A DNA stretch of 64,000 nt from CBDBGD01 sp965205235. GTDB taxonomy: Bacteria > Chloroflexota > Dehalococcoidia > Lucifugimonadales > UBA1127. The stretch spans positions 581,655-645,654 of the forward strand of contig CBDBGD010000007.1 in NCBI GenBank assembly GCA_965205235.1. The letters are read 5' to 3'. Each line of letters opens with the position of its first letter. The first letter of the stretch is position 1. Under the pieces are notes generated by a model that saw only the letters and a list, made by a program, of their open reading frames with translations, had not been told where the DNA came from and made no database searches. The position numbers and the translations under genes are program-made. Of this stretch, positions 1 to 9,094 are shown one piece after another.

Positions 1-560
1 TTGGCGTAGTCGATGTCGGCGCGGATAGTGTGCAGCGGCACCTGGCCCTGCATGACCTTCTCCCGGCGAGCGATCTCGGCACCGCCCAGCCGGCCGCGCA
101 CGATGATCTTCACACCCTTGGCGCCCGCCTGCATGGTCCGGGTCGCAGCCTGGGAGAGTGCACGGCGATAGGCCACGCGGCGCTCCAGCTGCTCCGCAAC
201 GCTGCGGGCCACCAGAACCGCCTCGAGCTCCGGCTGCCGGATCTCCTGGACCAGGACTCGCACCTTGTGGTCGGAGAGGGTCTCCAGGGCCTGTCGAAGC
301 TCCTCCACGCGCTGCCCCTGCCGGCCGATGACGATGCCGGGCCTGGCCGTCCAGATGGTCATGGTGACCTCCTGGACGCTGCGCTCCACCTCCACGCGGG
401 CCACGCCGGCCTCCGGGTAACGGCGGCGGACCGCCTCGCGGAGCCGCAGGTCCTCGAAGAGGGTGCGGCGGTAGTCCGGGGCCCGGCCGGCGTACCACTT
501 TGCCTGCCAGTCCTTGACGGTGCCCAGGCGAAAGCCCGTGGGATGGGTCTTATGTCCCAT
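1..560 (-). CDS. rpsC: 30S ribosomal protein S3 (partial, 3' end outside window)
   Basis: S3 is a small-subunit protein at the mRNA entry site. The visible protein starts MGHKTHPTGFRLGTVKDW and contains the KH-domain GXXG-type stretch IVIGRQGQRVEELR, followed by the conserved RRAL...GAKGVKI region, as in bacterial S3. The ATG at 560 overlaps the end of rplV by 11 bases, so the two are translationally coupled. About 186 codons are present; the C-terminal part lies beyond the left edge. It is the last visible gene of the long minus-strand ribosomal operon. Confidence 0.95.
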   Translation of the reverse strand, partial: MGHKTHPTGFRLGTVKDWQAKWYAGRAPDYRRTLFEDLRLREAVRRRYPEAGVARVEVERSVQEVTMTIWTARPGIVIGRQGQRVEELRQALETLSDHKVRVLVQEIRQPELEAVLVARSVAEQLERRVAYRRALSQAATRTMQAGAKGVKIIVRGRLGGAEIARREKVMQGQVPLHTIRADIDYA

Positions 561-900
561 ATTGCGCACCCTCCGTGTCCACCAGGACGGTGATGTGGCA
601 GAAGCGGCGGAGGATTGGGCTCACCCGGCCCCGCGACTGCGGTCGAAATCGCTTCAGTCTGGGGCCGTCGTCGGCGTAGGCCGCAACCACCTTCAACTCC
701 TCCGGCATCATCAGGTTGTTGTTCTCCGCATTCGCCGTGGCCGAGCGGATGGTCTTGACCACCGCCTGCGCCGCGGGGCTGGGGATGAACTGCACGGCGG
801 CCACGGCCTGGTCCACCGGCTTGCCCCGGATCAGGTCCAGGTAGCGCCGCACCTTCTTGGGCGACATGCCGAAGTTACGCGTTACCGCCTTGACTGCCAT
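550..900 (-). CDS. rplV: 50S ribosomal protein L22
   Basis: L22 is a large-subunit protein lining the peptide exit tunnel. The 116-residue product is the usual length. It has the family signature MSPKKVRRYLDLIRGK near the N-terminus, and a C-terminal beta-hairpin with GPRLKRFRPQSRGR before the ITV strand. It sits between rpsS and rpsC as in the standard S10 operon. Its stop codon lies inside the start of rpsC. Confidence 0.97.
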   Translation of the reverse strand: MAVKAVTRNFGMSPKKVRRYLDLIRGKPVDQAVAAVQFIPSPAAQAVVKTIRSATANAENNNLMMPEELKVVAAYADDGPRLKRFRPQSRGRVSPILRRFCHITVLVDTEGAQYGT

Positions 901-909
901 GGATGCTCC

Positions 910-1194
910 CTACCTCACCCGGGAGGTGCGTTCCGACCGGCCGGCGTGGCCTCGGAACGTGCGCGTGGGCGCGAACTCCCCCAGGCGATGGCCCACCATG
1001 TTCTCGCTGATGTAGATGGGCACGTGACGGCGCCCGTCGTGGACGGCGATGGTCAGCCCCACCATGTCCGGCATGATCATGGATGCACGGGACCAGGTCT
1101 TGATGACCACCTTCTCCCGGGAGCGGCTGGCCACGGCAACGCGGCGGGCCAGCTTGGCGTCCACGAATGGGCCCTTCTTAACGGACCTGCCCAT
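910..1194 (-). CDS. rpsS: 30S ribosomal protein S19
   Basis: S19 lies in the head of the small subunit. The 94-residue protein begins MGRSVKKGPFVDAKL and carries TWSRASMIMPDMVGLTIAVH, then ENMVGHRLGEFAPTRTFRGH, which are the S19 signature blocks. Length is normal. The start overlaps the end of rplB by 17 bases, so coupled translation is likely. rplV follows after 9 bases. Confidence 0.97.
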   Translation of the reverse strand: MGRSVKKGPFVDAKLARRVAVASRSREKVVIKTWSRASMIMPDMVGLTIAVHDGRRHVPIYISENMVGHRLGEFAPTRTFRGHAGRSERTSRVR

Positions 1195-2026
1195 ATCCTA
1201 TCCTTCTCCGTCGCACAATGAACTGGTTGGTCCTCTTGTTGCGCCGGGTCTTTCTCCCCAGGGCCGGCTTGCCCTTGGGGGTCTTGGGATGCTTCAGTCC
1301 AATGGGATTGCGACCCTCGCCGCCCCCGTGGGGATGGTCCCGAGGGCTCATGGCCTTGCCCCGCACCTGGGGCTTGTGTCCCAGCCAGCGCTGCCGCCCG
1401 GCCTTTCCAAGGCTGAGAGCCTGGTGCTCCGAGTTGCCGACCTCGCCGAGGGTGGCGTAGCACTCGCTGAGCACGCGCCGGATCTCCCCCGAAGGGAGGC
1501 GGAGCTGCGTGTAGCGCTCTTCCCGCGCCATGACCTGGGCCGACCCCCCGGCGCTGCGCACCATCTGCGCGCCTCGTCCGGGCTGGAGCTCGATGTTGTG
1601 AACCTGGGAGCCCAGGGGGATGAGGCGCAGAGGCAGGGCGTTGCCCACCTTCAGCTCCGCATCCGGCCCGGAGGCCACGGTGTCGTCGACCTTGAGCCCC
1701 ATGGGCCACAGGATGTAGCGCTTCTCTCCGTCCCGGTAGTGGAGCAGGGCGATGCGGGCCGATCGGTTCGGGTCGTACTCGATGGCTGCGACGCGAGCGG
1801 GGACGCCCGCCTTGTCGCGCCGCTTGAAGTCGATGACGCGGTAGCGGCGCTTGTGGCCGCCGCCTCGATGACGCACCGTGATGGCGCCGCGGAAGTTGCG
1901 GCCGGCGCGCCTGCGCTTGGGGCGCACCAGCGCCTTCTCCGGGCGACTCTTCGTCAGCTCGGCGAAGTCCGCCTTGACCAGCTCCCGCTGGCCCGGCGTA
2001 TGTGGCTTGACCGACCGGATGCCCAC
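1178..2026 (-). CDS. rplB: 50S ribosomal protein L2
   Basis: L2 binds 23S rRNA close to the peptidyl-transferase centre. The 282-residue product shows the RNA-binding region GGGHKRRYRVIDFKRRDK and the C-terminal signature PRDHPHGGGEGRNPIG, which contains the conserved histidine. The length is typical. It follows rplW after only 2 bases and overlaps rpsS by 17 bases, consistent with a tightly packed S10 operon. Confidence 0.97.
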   Translation of the reverse strand: MGIRSVKPHTPGQRELVKADFAELTKSRPEKALVRPKRRRAGRNFRGAITVRHRGGGHKRRYRVIDFKRRDKAGVPARVAAIEYDPNRSARIALLHYRDGEKRYILWPMGLKVDDTVASGPDAELKVGNALPLRLIPLGSQVHNIELQPGRGAQMVRSAGGSAQVMAREERYTQLRLPSGEIRRVLSECYATLGEVGNSEHQALSLGKAGRQRWLGHKPQVRGKAMSPRDHPHGGGEGRNPIGLKHPKTPKGKPALGRKTRRNKRTNQFIVRRRRIGYGQVR

Positions 2027-2028
2027 GT

Positions 2029-2325
2029 CTAGACCCCTTCAAAGAGGGTGATCTTGTCACCCGGTTGGAGTGTGACGATTGCCTTCTTGCGCTCCGGCGA
2101 CCGGACCAGCCGGGGGCCAAAGCGCCTGGTCTTGCCCTGCCGCCGCATGGTGTTGACGTTGAGGACGCGGACGCCGAATAGCTGCTCCACGGACTGCTTC
2201 ACCATGCCCTTGGTCGCGTTGAGGGCCACCTCGAACACGTACTTGTTCTGGTCCTGCAGCGCGGTGCTGCGCTCCGTCACAATGGGGCGAAGCACGATTC
2301 GATTGGCCTGACCCATGGTTACCAT
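2029..2325 (-). CDS. rplW: 50S ribosomal protein L23
   Basis: L23 sits at the tunnel exit and docks trigger factor and SRP. The product is 98 residues. It has the family pattern RPIVTERSTALQDQNKYVFEV, then VEQLFGVRVLNVNTM and the basic RRQGKTRRFG loop. An in-frame ATG three codons downstream (2316) could also be the start; neither start has a strong ribosome-binding site. It lies between rplD and rplB. Confidence 0.95.
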   Translation of the reverse strand: MVTMGQANRIVLRPIVTERSTALQDQNKYVFEVALNATKGMVKQSVEQLFGVRVLNVNTMRRQGKTRRFGPRLVRSPERKKAIVTLQPGDKITLFEGV

Positions 2326-2340
2326 GGTCTTCGTCCGTCC

Positions 2341-3033
2341 TTACTCACTCTCGGCCTCTTCCTGGGCCTCATCGGAGGATGTCTCCTCTTGCAGTCCATT
2401 CGAGGGCCTGTCCGTGGCCCAGAGCGCCTCCACCTTCCGCACCGCGTCCTCGCTCAGCAGCACGTGGTCGTGGTTGAGCAGGTCCAGCGTGTTGAGAGTG
2501 GAGGCCAGGAGCGACTTGACTCGGGAGAGGTTGCGGCAGGCCCGCGCCAGCTCGGGTGAGGGCTCGCCGCTGACCACCAGGCTCTTCGAGTTGATTTCGA
2601 GGGTCTCCAGGAGACTGACCATCTCCTTGGTGCGGGACGCGACCAACGCCATGTCGTCGACCACCGTCACCTGTCCCTCCCGCACCCTCTGGGCCAGCAG
2701 GCAGCGAATAGCCCCCCGACGCATTCGCCGAGGGGTGTGGTGATGGTAGTCCCGGGGCTTGGGGCCGAAGACGACGCCGCCCTTGCGCCACTGCGGGGCG
2801 CGAATGCTGCCCTGCCGGGCGCGGCCGGAGCGCTTCTGGATCCAGGGCTTGCGGCCGCCGCCTCTGACCTCGGCGCGGGTCTTGGTCGAATGGGTCCCCA
2901 CCCGGCGGTTGGCCAGGTGGCCCAGCGCGACCTGGTGGACCAGCGCAGCATTGAAGGGCACGTCGAACACGGCGTCGCTCACCTCGATGGTGCGCACCAC
3001 CTGACCGCCCTGGTCTTTGACCGGTAGCTCCAT
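2341..3033 (-). CDS. rplD: 50S ribosomal protein L4
   Basis: L4 contributes an extended loop to the exit tunnel and in many bacteria represses its own operon. The 230-residue protein has the loop signature GTHSTKTRAEVRGGGRKPW, followed by GRARQGSIRAPQWRKGGVVFGP. The C-terminus carries an acidic tail of about 20 residues rich in E, S and D, longer than in E. coli. The gene follows rplC after 2 bases. Confidence 0.96.
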   Translation of the reverse strand: MELPVKDQGGQVVRTIEVSDAVFDVPFNAALVHQVALGHLANRRVGTHSTKTRAEVRGGGRKPWIQKRSGRARQGSIRAPQWRKGGVVFGPKPRDYHHHTPRRMRRGAIRCLLAQRVREGQVTVVDDMALVASRTKEMVSLLETLEINSKSLVVSGEPSPELARACRNLSRVKSLLASTLNTLDLLNHDHVLLSEDAVRKVEALWATDRPSNGLQEETSSDEAQEEAESE

Positions 3034-3035
3034 TG

Positions 3036-3668
3036 CTAGCCCTCGGCCTTCCGGCCCTTTCGGATGATCAACACGCCCTTGGGCGCACCCGGAACGGCGC
3101 CCTTCAGGTAGAGGAGGTGGCGGTCCAGGTCGACCTCGACCACCTCCAGGTTCTTGACCGTGATACGGCTCGACCCCCAGTGCCCCGCCATGCGGGTGCC
3201 CTTGTAGACCCGGCCGGGATAGGTGGTGCCACCGATGGAGCCGGGGGCGCGATGGCGGCCCGATTGGCCGTGGGTCTTGGGCCCTCCGGCAAAGTTGTGG
3301 CGCTTGACCACGCCCGTGAAGCCTCGACCCTTGGACGTGCCGGTGACCTCCACCGAGTCTCCCGGGCTGAAGAGGCTGACGTCGACGAGCTGTCCCACCT
3401 GCACCTCGCCGGTCTCCGACGCGGGGACCTCGCGCAGGTGGCGAAACAGCTTTCCCGTGGGCCGCAGGTGGCCGCGCTCGGGACGGTTCAGCCGGCGGGT
3501 CTCATCGAAGCCGATCTGAACGGCCTCGTAGCCGTCTCGGGCCGGGACGCGCACCTGGGTCACGGTGCAGGGGCCGGCCTTGATGGCCGTCACCGGCACC
3601 GACGCCCCGTCCTCTCGAAAGAGCTGGGTCATGCCTATCTTCATACCCAGCAGCCCTTGTATTGCCAT
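3036..3668 (-). CDS. rplC: 50S ribosomal protein L3
   Basis: L3 is an early-assembly protein of the large subunit. The 210-residue product begins MAIQGLLGMKIGMTQLF. It carries the central GTSKGRGFTGVVKRHNF and HRAPGSIGG segments; the glutamine that PrmB methylates in proteobacteria is not evident here. It is located between rpsJ and rplD in the expected order. Confidence 0.97.
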   Translation of the reverse strand: MAIQGLLGMKIGMTQLFREDGASVPVTAIKAGPCTVTQVRVPARDGYEAVQIGFDETRRLNRPERGHLRPTGKLFRHLREVPASETGEVQVGQLVDVSLFSPGDSVEVTGTSKGRGFTGVVKRHNFAGGPKTHGQSGRHRAPGSIGGTTYPGRVYKGTRMAGHWGSSRITVKNLEVVEVDLDRHLLYLKGAVPGAPKGVLIIRKGRKAEG

Positions 3669-3686
3669 GGAATCCTCGTCCTGCTC

Positions 3687-3995
3687 CTAGGTCTTTATCG
3701 TGACGTCCACACCCGCGGGGACGTTGAGGCGTGCAAGGGCCTCCAGTGTCCCGCCGGTGGGCTCCAGGATATCGACAAGACGCTTGTGGGTCCGCAGCTC
3801 AAAGTGCTCCCGCGAGTCCTTGTCGATGTGAGGCGAGCGGATGACGCAGAACCGCTTGCGCTGCGTCGGCATGGGCACCGGGCCCGCAACGACGGCGCCG
3901 GTCCGCTCGGCCGCCTCCACAATCTGGCGGGCGGAGAGGTCTAGCACTCGATGGTCAAAGGCCCGAAGCACGATGCGGATTTTCTGTCCAGCCAT
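3687..3995 (-). CDS. rpsJ: 30S ribosomal protein S10
   Basis: S10 is a head protein of the small subunit, also known as NusE in antitermination. The 102-residue product has IRIVLRAFDHRVLDLSARQI and the signature GPVPMPTQRKRFCVIRSPH, with the usual length. It follows fusA after 26 bases with no tuf gene in between. The str and S10 operons are therefore contiguous here. Confidence 0.97.
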   Translation of the reverse strand: MAGQKIRIVLRAFDHRVLDLSARQIVEAAERTGAVVAGPVPMPTQRKRFCVIRSPHIDKDSREHFELRTHKRLVDILEPTGGTLEALARLNVPAGVDVTIKT

Positions 3996-4021
3996 ACGCT
4001 CACCTCCTTCCTTCTGTGTTC

Positions 4022-6073
4022 CTAGACCTTCACCAGCACTCGCTGGGCCACGCTGGTGGGCGCCTCGTCGTAGCCGCGGAACTGCATGCTGAACGTTGCC
4101 CGCCCCTGGGTCAGGGACCGAAGGGTCGTGGCGTAGCCGAAGAGCTCCGCCAGCGGGACGCCGGCGCGAATCGTCTGCGTGCCGCCCTGGCCCTCCATGT
4201 GCTCAATGCGGCAGCGCTTGCCGTTGAGGTCGCCCAGCACCTCGCCCAGGAACTCGCCCGGCGTCACCACCTCGAGCTCCATGACGGGCTCCAGCAGCAC
4301 GGCCCCGCCGCGCTTCAGGCCGTCCTTCAGCGCGATGGACCCCGCGGCCTTGAAGGCCATCTCGGAGGAGTCGACGGGGTGGAAGCTGCCGTCCACCAGG
4401 GCCACCGAGAGATCGACGACAGGATAGCCTGCCAGCACGCCGTTTTCCAGGCTGCTGCGGACGCCGGCCTCCACTGCCGGGATGTACTCGCGGGGGACGG
4501 CGCCCCCGACGATTCGGTTCTCGAAGGAGAAGCCGCTCCCGCGGGGAAGCGGCGCCATCTCAAGCTCAACGTGGCCGTACTGACCACGGCCGCCGGTCTG
4601 TCGGACGAAGCGCCCCTCCACGGTGACGGGCTCCCGGAGCGCCTCCCGGTAGGCCACCCGCGGCTTGCTGACGACGGCCTGCACGGCAAACTCGCGCCGC
4701 ATGCGGTCCACCAGCACCTCCAGGTGCAGCTCGCCCATGCCGGAGATCAGGGTCTGGCCCGTCTCCGGGTCGTAGCGCACCTGGAAGGTGGGGTCTTCCT
4801 CCGACAGCTTTCGGAGGGCCTCGTCCAAGTGCTCCTGGTCCGCCCGGGTGCGCGGCTCCACGGCCACGGAGATGACCGGTTCCGGGAACTGGGGCGGCTC
4901 CAGGATGACCGGGGCGGACTGTAGGCAGATGGTCTCGCCCGTGAAGGTGCCCTTCAGGCCCACCACGGCGCCGATCTGCCCGGCGGAGACGTCCGCCACC
5001 TCCTCGCGCCGGTTGGCGTGCATCTGCACGACCCGGCCGATGCGCTCCTGGATGCCCTTGGAGGCGTTGTAGACCATGGAGCCGGCCTTCATGTTGCCGG
5101 AGTAGACGCGGATGTAGACCAGGCGGCCGACGTAGGGATCAATGACGACTTTGAATGCGAGGGCGCAGAAGGGGTCCTGGGGGTCCGGGCTGCGCAGGGC
5201 AACCTCGCCGGTCTTGGGGTGCGTGCCCTCCACGGGGGGAAGGTCCAGCGGGGACGGCAGATAGTCCACAACACCGTCGAGCAGAGGCGGGATGCCCATG
5301 TTCCGTGCGGCGGCGCCGCAGAGCACGGGGACCAGGGTGTTTCGGAGCGTGCCGCTTCGCAGGGCGGCCCGGAGCTCCTGGGGGGTGATCTCCTCGCCCT
5401 CAAGGTACTTCACGAGAAGTGTTTCATCGGCCTCGGCCGCCTTTTCCACCAGGTGCTCGCGGTATATGGCCACGGTCGACAGAAGCTCCTCCGGGACCTC
5501 CGCCTCCTGCACCGTCCCCTTGCGCTCTTGGTCGAAGAGAAGCGCCTTCTGGTCGATGAGGTCGACGACGCCGCGGAACTCCTTCTCGGAGCCGATGGGT
5601 ATCTGGACCGGCACGGGGACGGCCCGGAGGCGCTGCTGGATCATCTCGACAGCCCGGGAGAAGTTGGCGCCGGGGCGGTCCATCTTGTTGATGAAGGCAA
5701 TGCGGGGGACCATGTACTTGTCGGCCTGGCGCCAGACCGTCTCCGACTGGGGCTGGACGCCCGCGACCGCGTCGAAGATCACCACGCCGCCGTCGAGGAC
5801 GCGCAGGCTGCGCTCCACCTCTGCGGTGAAGTCCACGTGGCCGGGCGTATCGATGATGTTGACGCTGTGATCGTTCCAGTAGCAGGTGGTGGCGGCGGAG
5901 GTAATGGTGATGCCGCGCTCCCGCTCCTGCGGCATCCAGTCCATCACCGTGGTGCCCTCGTCCACGCTGCCGGACCGGTGGGTGCGGCCCGCGGCAAAGA
6001 GCACCTGCTCGGTGACGGTTGTCTTGCCGGCATCGATATGCGCGATAAAGCCTATGTTCCGAACCTGTTCCAC
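4022..6073 (-). CDS. fusA: Elongation factor G
   Basis: EF-G is the GTPase that drives ribosomal translocation and recycling. The 683-residue protein starts at a GTG (6073) with AGGAAGG five bases upstream. All G motifs are present: G1 AHIDAGKTT, G2 region RGITITSAATT, G3 DTPGHVDF and G4 NKMDRPGAN. These are followed by domains II-V, ending in the EF-G C-terminal region GYATTLRSLTQGRATFSMQF. It is slightly shorter than E. coli EF-G (704), mainly because the N-terminal lead before the P-loop is short. It lies between rpsG and rpsJ. Confidence 0.97.
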   Translation of the reverse strand: MEQVRNIGFIAHIDAGKTTVTEQVLFAAGRTHRSGSVDEGTTVMDWMPQERERGITITSAATTCYWNDHSVNIIDTPGHVDFTAEVERSLRVLDGGVVIFDAVAGVQPQSETVWRQADKYMVPRIAFINKMDRPGANFSRAVEMIQQRLRAVPVPVQIPIGSEKEFRGVVDLIDQKALLFDQERKGTVQEAEVPEELLSTVAIYREHLVEKAAEADETLLVKYLEGEEITPQELRAALRSGTLRNTLVPVLCGAAARNMGIPPLLDGVVDYLPSPLDLPPVEGTHPKTGEVALRSPDPQDPFCALAFKVVIDPYVGRLVYIRVYSGNMKAGSMVYNASKGIQERIGRVVQMHANRREEVADVSAGQIGAVVGLKGTFTGETICLQSAPVILEPPQFPEPVISVAVEPRTRADQEHLDEALRKLSEEDPTFQVRYDPETGQTLISGMGELHLEVLVDRMRREFAVQAVVSKPRVAYREALREPVTVEGRFVRQTGGRGQYGHVELEMAPLPRGSGFSFENRIVGGAVPREYIPAVEAGVRSSLENGVLAGYPVVDLSVALVDGSFHPVDSSEMAFKAAGSIALKDGLKRGGAVLLEPVMELEVVTPGEFLGEVLGDLNGKRCRIEHMEGQGGTQTIRAGVPLAELFGYATTLRSLTQGRATFSMQFRGYDEAPTSVAQRVLVKV

Positions 6074-6126
6074 GGTAACCTTCCTAGCAGGGCGCCGGGC
6101 GCGCTAGCGGTTCTGGGCCCGTGGCC

Positions 6127-6594
6127 CTACCAGCGATAGTGGACGAAGGCGCGGTTGGCTTCCGCCATGCGGTGGAGGTCCTCCTTCCGCTTTACCGCAG
6201 ACCCTTCGCCCCGTGAGGCATCCAGCAGCTCCTGGGCTAGCTTCTCGGCCATGGGGCGGCCCTTGCGGGACCGTGCTCCCGTGATGAGCCATCGAATGGC
6301 CAGCTGACGTCCCCGGCGCGGGGGGACCTCCAGCGGCACCTGGTAGGTGGCCCCACCGACCCGGCGGGGCTTCACCTGCAGCACGGGGATGGCGTTCCGC
6401 AGAGCGTCCTGGAAGACCTCCAGCGGAGGGCGGCGCGCCTGCCGCTCCAGAACGTCCAGAGCGCCGTAGACAATCCCTTGGGCGACGGTCTTCTTGCCGC
6501 GCTCCATCACCTTGTTGATGAAGCGCGTGAGATCGACGCTTCCGTACTTAACGTCAGGGGGAACTGGTCGCTGCTCTGCTCGACGCCGGCGCAT
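6127..6594 (-). CDS. rpsG: 30S ribosomal protein S7
   Basis: S7 nucleates assembly of the 30S head. The 155-residue product matches the family length. It has the signature VDLTRFINKVMERGKK near the N-terminus, then RVGGATYQVPLEVPPRRG and a C-terminal MAEANRAFVHYRW. It is preceded by rpsL and followed by fusA, the normal str operon order. Confidence 0.97.
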   Translation of the reverse strand: MRRRRAEQRPVPPDVKYGSVDLTRFINKVMERGKKTVAQGIVYGALDVLERQARRPPLEVFQDALRNAIPVLQVKPRRVGGATYQVPLEVPPRRGRQLAIRWLITGARSRKGRPMAEKLAQELLDASRGEGSAVKRKEDLHRMAEANRAFVHYRW

Positions 6595-6611
6595 GCTGTC
6601 TCTCCCTAGCT

Positions 6612-7043
6612 CTAGACCCCGCCTGGGGTCCTCCCTCGCTTTGCGCCGTACTTGCTGCGCCCTCGCCGGCGACCTTCAACGCCGGACGAGTCCAGAGAGC
6701 CGCGCACGATGTGGTATCGCACGCCCGGGAGGTCCCGGACGCGCCCGCCTCGGACTGCGACGACCGAGTGCTCCTGGAGATTGTGGCCCTCTCCGGGGAT
6801 GTAGGCCGTGACCTCCTGGCCGTTGGTCAGGCGCACACGAGCAACCTTGCGCAGGGCCGAGTTGGGCTTCTTGGGGGCCACGGTGCGCACCTGAATGCAC
6901 ACGCCCCGACGCTGGGGGGCTCCCTTGCTGCTCCACACTGTCCGGTTCTTCAGCGAGTTGTACCGGAAGCGGAGCGCCGGGGCCTTGCCCTTACTCGGCA
7001 CTCGCTTGCGTCCCTTGCGTATGAGCTGGTTGACGGTAGGCAT
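6612..7043 (-). CDS. rpsL: 30S ribosomal protein S12
   Basis: S12 lies at the decoding centre and is the streptomycin target. The start is placed at the ATG at 7043 (MPTVNQLIRKGRK), giving 143 residues. A longer reading frame to 7079 would begin at about the predicted transcription start and is unlikely. Signature segments KKPNSALRKVARVRLTNG and GEGHNLQEHSVVAVRGGRV are present, with lysine at the classic resistance-related positions. It is the first gene of the ribosomal operon. Confidence 0.96.
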   Translation of the reverse strand: MPTVNQLIRKGRKRVPSKGKAPALRFRYNSLKNRTVWSSKGAPQRRGVCIQVRTVAPKKPNSALRKVARVRLTNGQEVTAYIPGEGHNLQEHSVVAVRGGRVRDLPGVRYHIVRGSLDSSGVEGRRRGRSKYGAKRGRTPGGV

Positions 7044-7085
7044 AGTGGCGCGTCTCTCTACGTGAGCCTTGCAGACCAACGACAG

Positions 7086-7114
7086 ATATTAGCAGCGCCT
7101 GCCCCGCCTGTCAA
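7086..7114 (-). promoter_or_regulatory. Sigma-70 promoter of the str-S10 operon
   Basis: On the minus strand TTGACA (7114-7109) is followed by a 17-base spacer and TAATAT (7091-7086). This is a perfect -35 and a 5/6 -10 at ideal spacing. Transcription should start near 7078, about 35 bases upstream of the rpsL ATG. That supports the shorter rpsL start. Confidence 0.9.
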
Positions 7115-7269
7115 CGACTAGGACCGCAGCCGGAGGAAGGTGTTTCATAGCTGTGGGCGCAGTGTGCCTCGCCGCGTGAGAAGACTTCGCCTGAGGAGGC
7201 CCTAGCGCAGCGCACCTGAACTAGCGTAAGCTGCGTCTCTCCTACCGCCCACCTTGAGAGGAGTCAACG

Positions 7270-7707
7270 ATGCATCGTGCCGTTGCAGTCCTCGCCCTGC
7301 TGACTCTTGCCTGCGGAAGCATCGACATCAACGTCGACGTCAGCAGCAGCGACAACGCCCTGGCGGACACCGAGTGGCGTCTAACCTCGCTGGGGGCGGC
7401 CGCCGACCCGATCCCTGTAGTGTCGGGCAGCGAGCTGACCGCCCAGTTCTCGCAGGAAGAAATAAGCGGCTCGACAGGCTGCAACTCCTACCACGGCGAC
7501 TACAGCGTGTCCGATGGCTCCTCCATCAATACCGAGGACCTATCGTGGACCGAGGTGGGGTGCCCCAGCGATGAACTGTGGGAGCAGGAGGAGATCTTCC
7601 TTGACCTGCTGGTGGCGGCAGAGTCATTTGTCCTCTTCGGCGACCAACTCGTCATCTCCGGCGAGGAAGGCAAGTCGGTCCTTGTCTTTACCCGTTCTCA
7701 GAACTAG
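7270..7707 (+). CDS. META (HslJ-like) domain lipoprotein
   Basis: This is a 145-residue secreted lipoprotein. The N-terminus MHRAVAVLALLTLACGS is a short signal peptide with a lipobox (LTLA|C). Residues ~30-140 have the META pattern ADTEWRLTSL, then ISGSTGCNSYHGDY and a final VLVFTRS strand, as in HslJ. The function of such proteins is poorly defined; HslJ is linked to novobiocin resistance and the cell envelope. GAGAGGAG lies upstream of the ATG. It sits alone between the ribosomal operon and the SAM riboswitch. Confidence 0.8.
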   Translation: MHRAVAVLALLTLACGSIDINVDVSSSDNALADTEWRLTSLGAAADPIPVVSGSELTAQFSQEEISGSTGCNSYHGDYSVSDGSSINTEDLSWTEVGCPSDELWEQEEIFLDLLVAAESFVLFGDQLVISGEEGKSVLVFTRSQN

Positions 7708-7785
7708 GGCAGTCCCACCCTGCGTCAGAGCACTCTGAGCCTGGATTGCATCTGTGCGGGCTATGCCGCGAGAGAACGCCCATTC

Positions 7786-7814
7786 TTGACACTCCAGCGC
7801 CTGTGGGCTAGCAT
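7786..7814 (+). promoter_or_regulatory. Promoter of the SAM-riboswitch operon
   Basis: TTGACA at 7786-7791 is followed by a 17-base spacer and TAGCAT at 7809-7814, a perfect -35 with a 4/6 -10. The expected transcript starts near 7821, some 20 bases before the riboswitch P1 stem. Confidence 0.8.
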
Positions 7815-7840
7815 AGCGGGACAACTGAATAGTGGTGCTG

Positions 7841-7957
7841 CTCTTATCCAGAGGGGCAGAGGGACCGGCCCTGTGAAGCCCGGGCAACCGGTCGCCCCGT
7901 AGAGGGACGACACGGTGCCAATGCCGTCGAGCCGCACGGCGACTCGAACGATGGGAG
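7841..7957 (+). promoter_or_regulatory. SAM-I (S-box) riboswitch
   Basis: The leader has the S-box consensus in order: CTTATCCAGAGGGGCAGAGG, then ACCGGCCCTGTGAAGCCC, GGCAACC, and GGTGCCAATGCC in the J3/4-P4 region. A closing strand GATGGGAG (7950-7957) pairs along its whole length with CTCTTATC (7841-7848) to form P1. The kink-turn and SAM-binding core bases are therefore present. It lies upstream of mtnA and the methionine-cycle genes, so high SAM should lower expression of the operon. Confidence 0.95.
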
Positions 7958-7959
7958 TG

Positions 7960-7973
7960 GTCGCTAAAGCGAC
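7960..7973 (+). promoter_or_regulatory. Hairpin after the riboswitch (candidate expression platform)
   Basis: GTCGCT/AGCGAC forms a 6-bp stem immediately after P1, followed by AGAGCTTCTTT, a weak pyrimidine tract. It could be a poor intrinsic terminator or part of the switch. A strong terminator with a long T-run is not seen, so control could also act on translation of mtnA. Confidence 0.4.
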
Positions 7974-8044
7974 AGAGCTTCTTTGCGTCCCCGCCGCGTT
8001 CCCCTTCTTGTGAGTGCCGCTCCACTACGACCTCCTGAGAGGAA

Positions 8045-9086
<1,042 letters not shown>

Positions 9087-9094
<8 letters not shown>

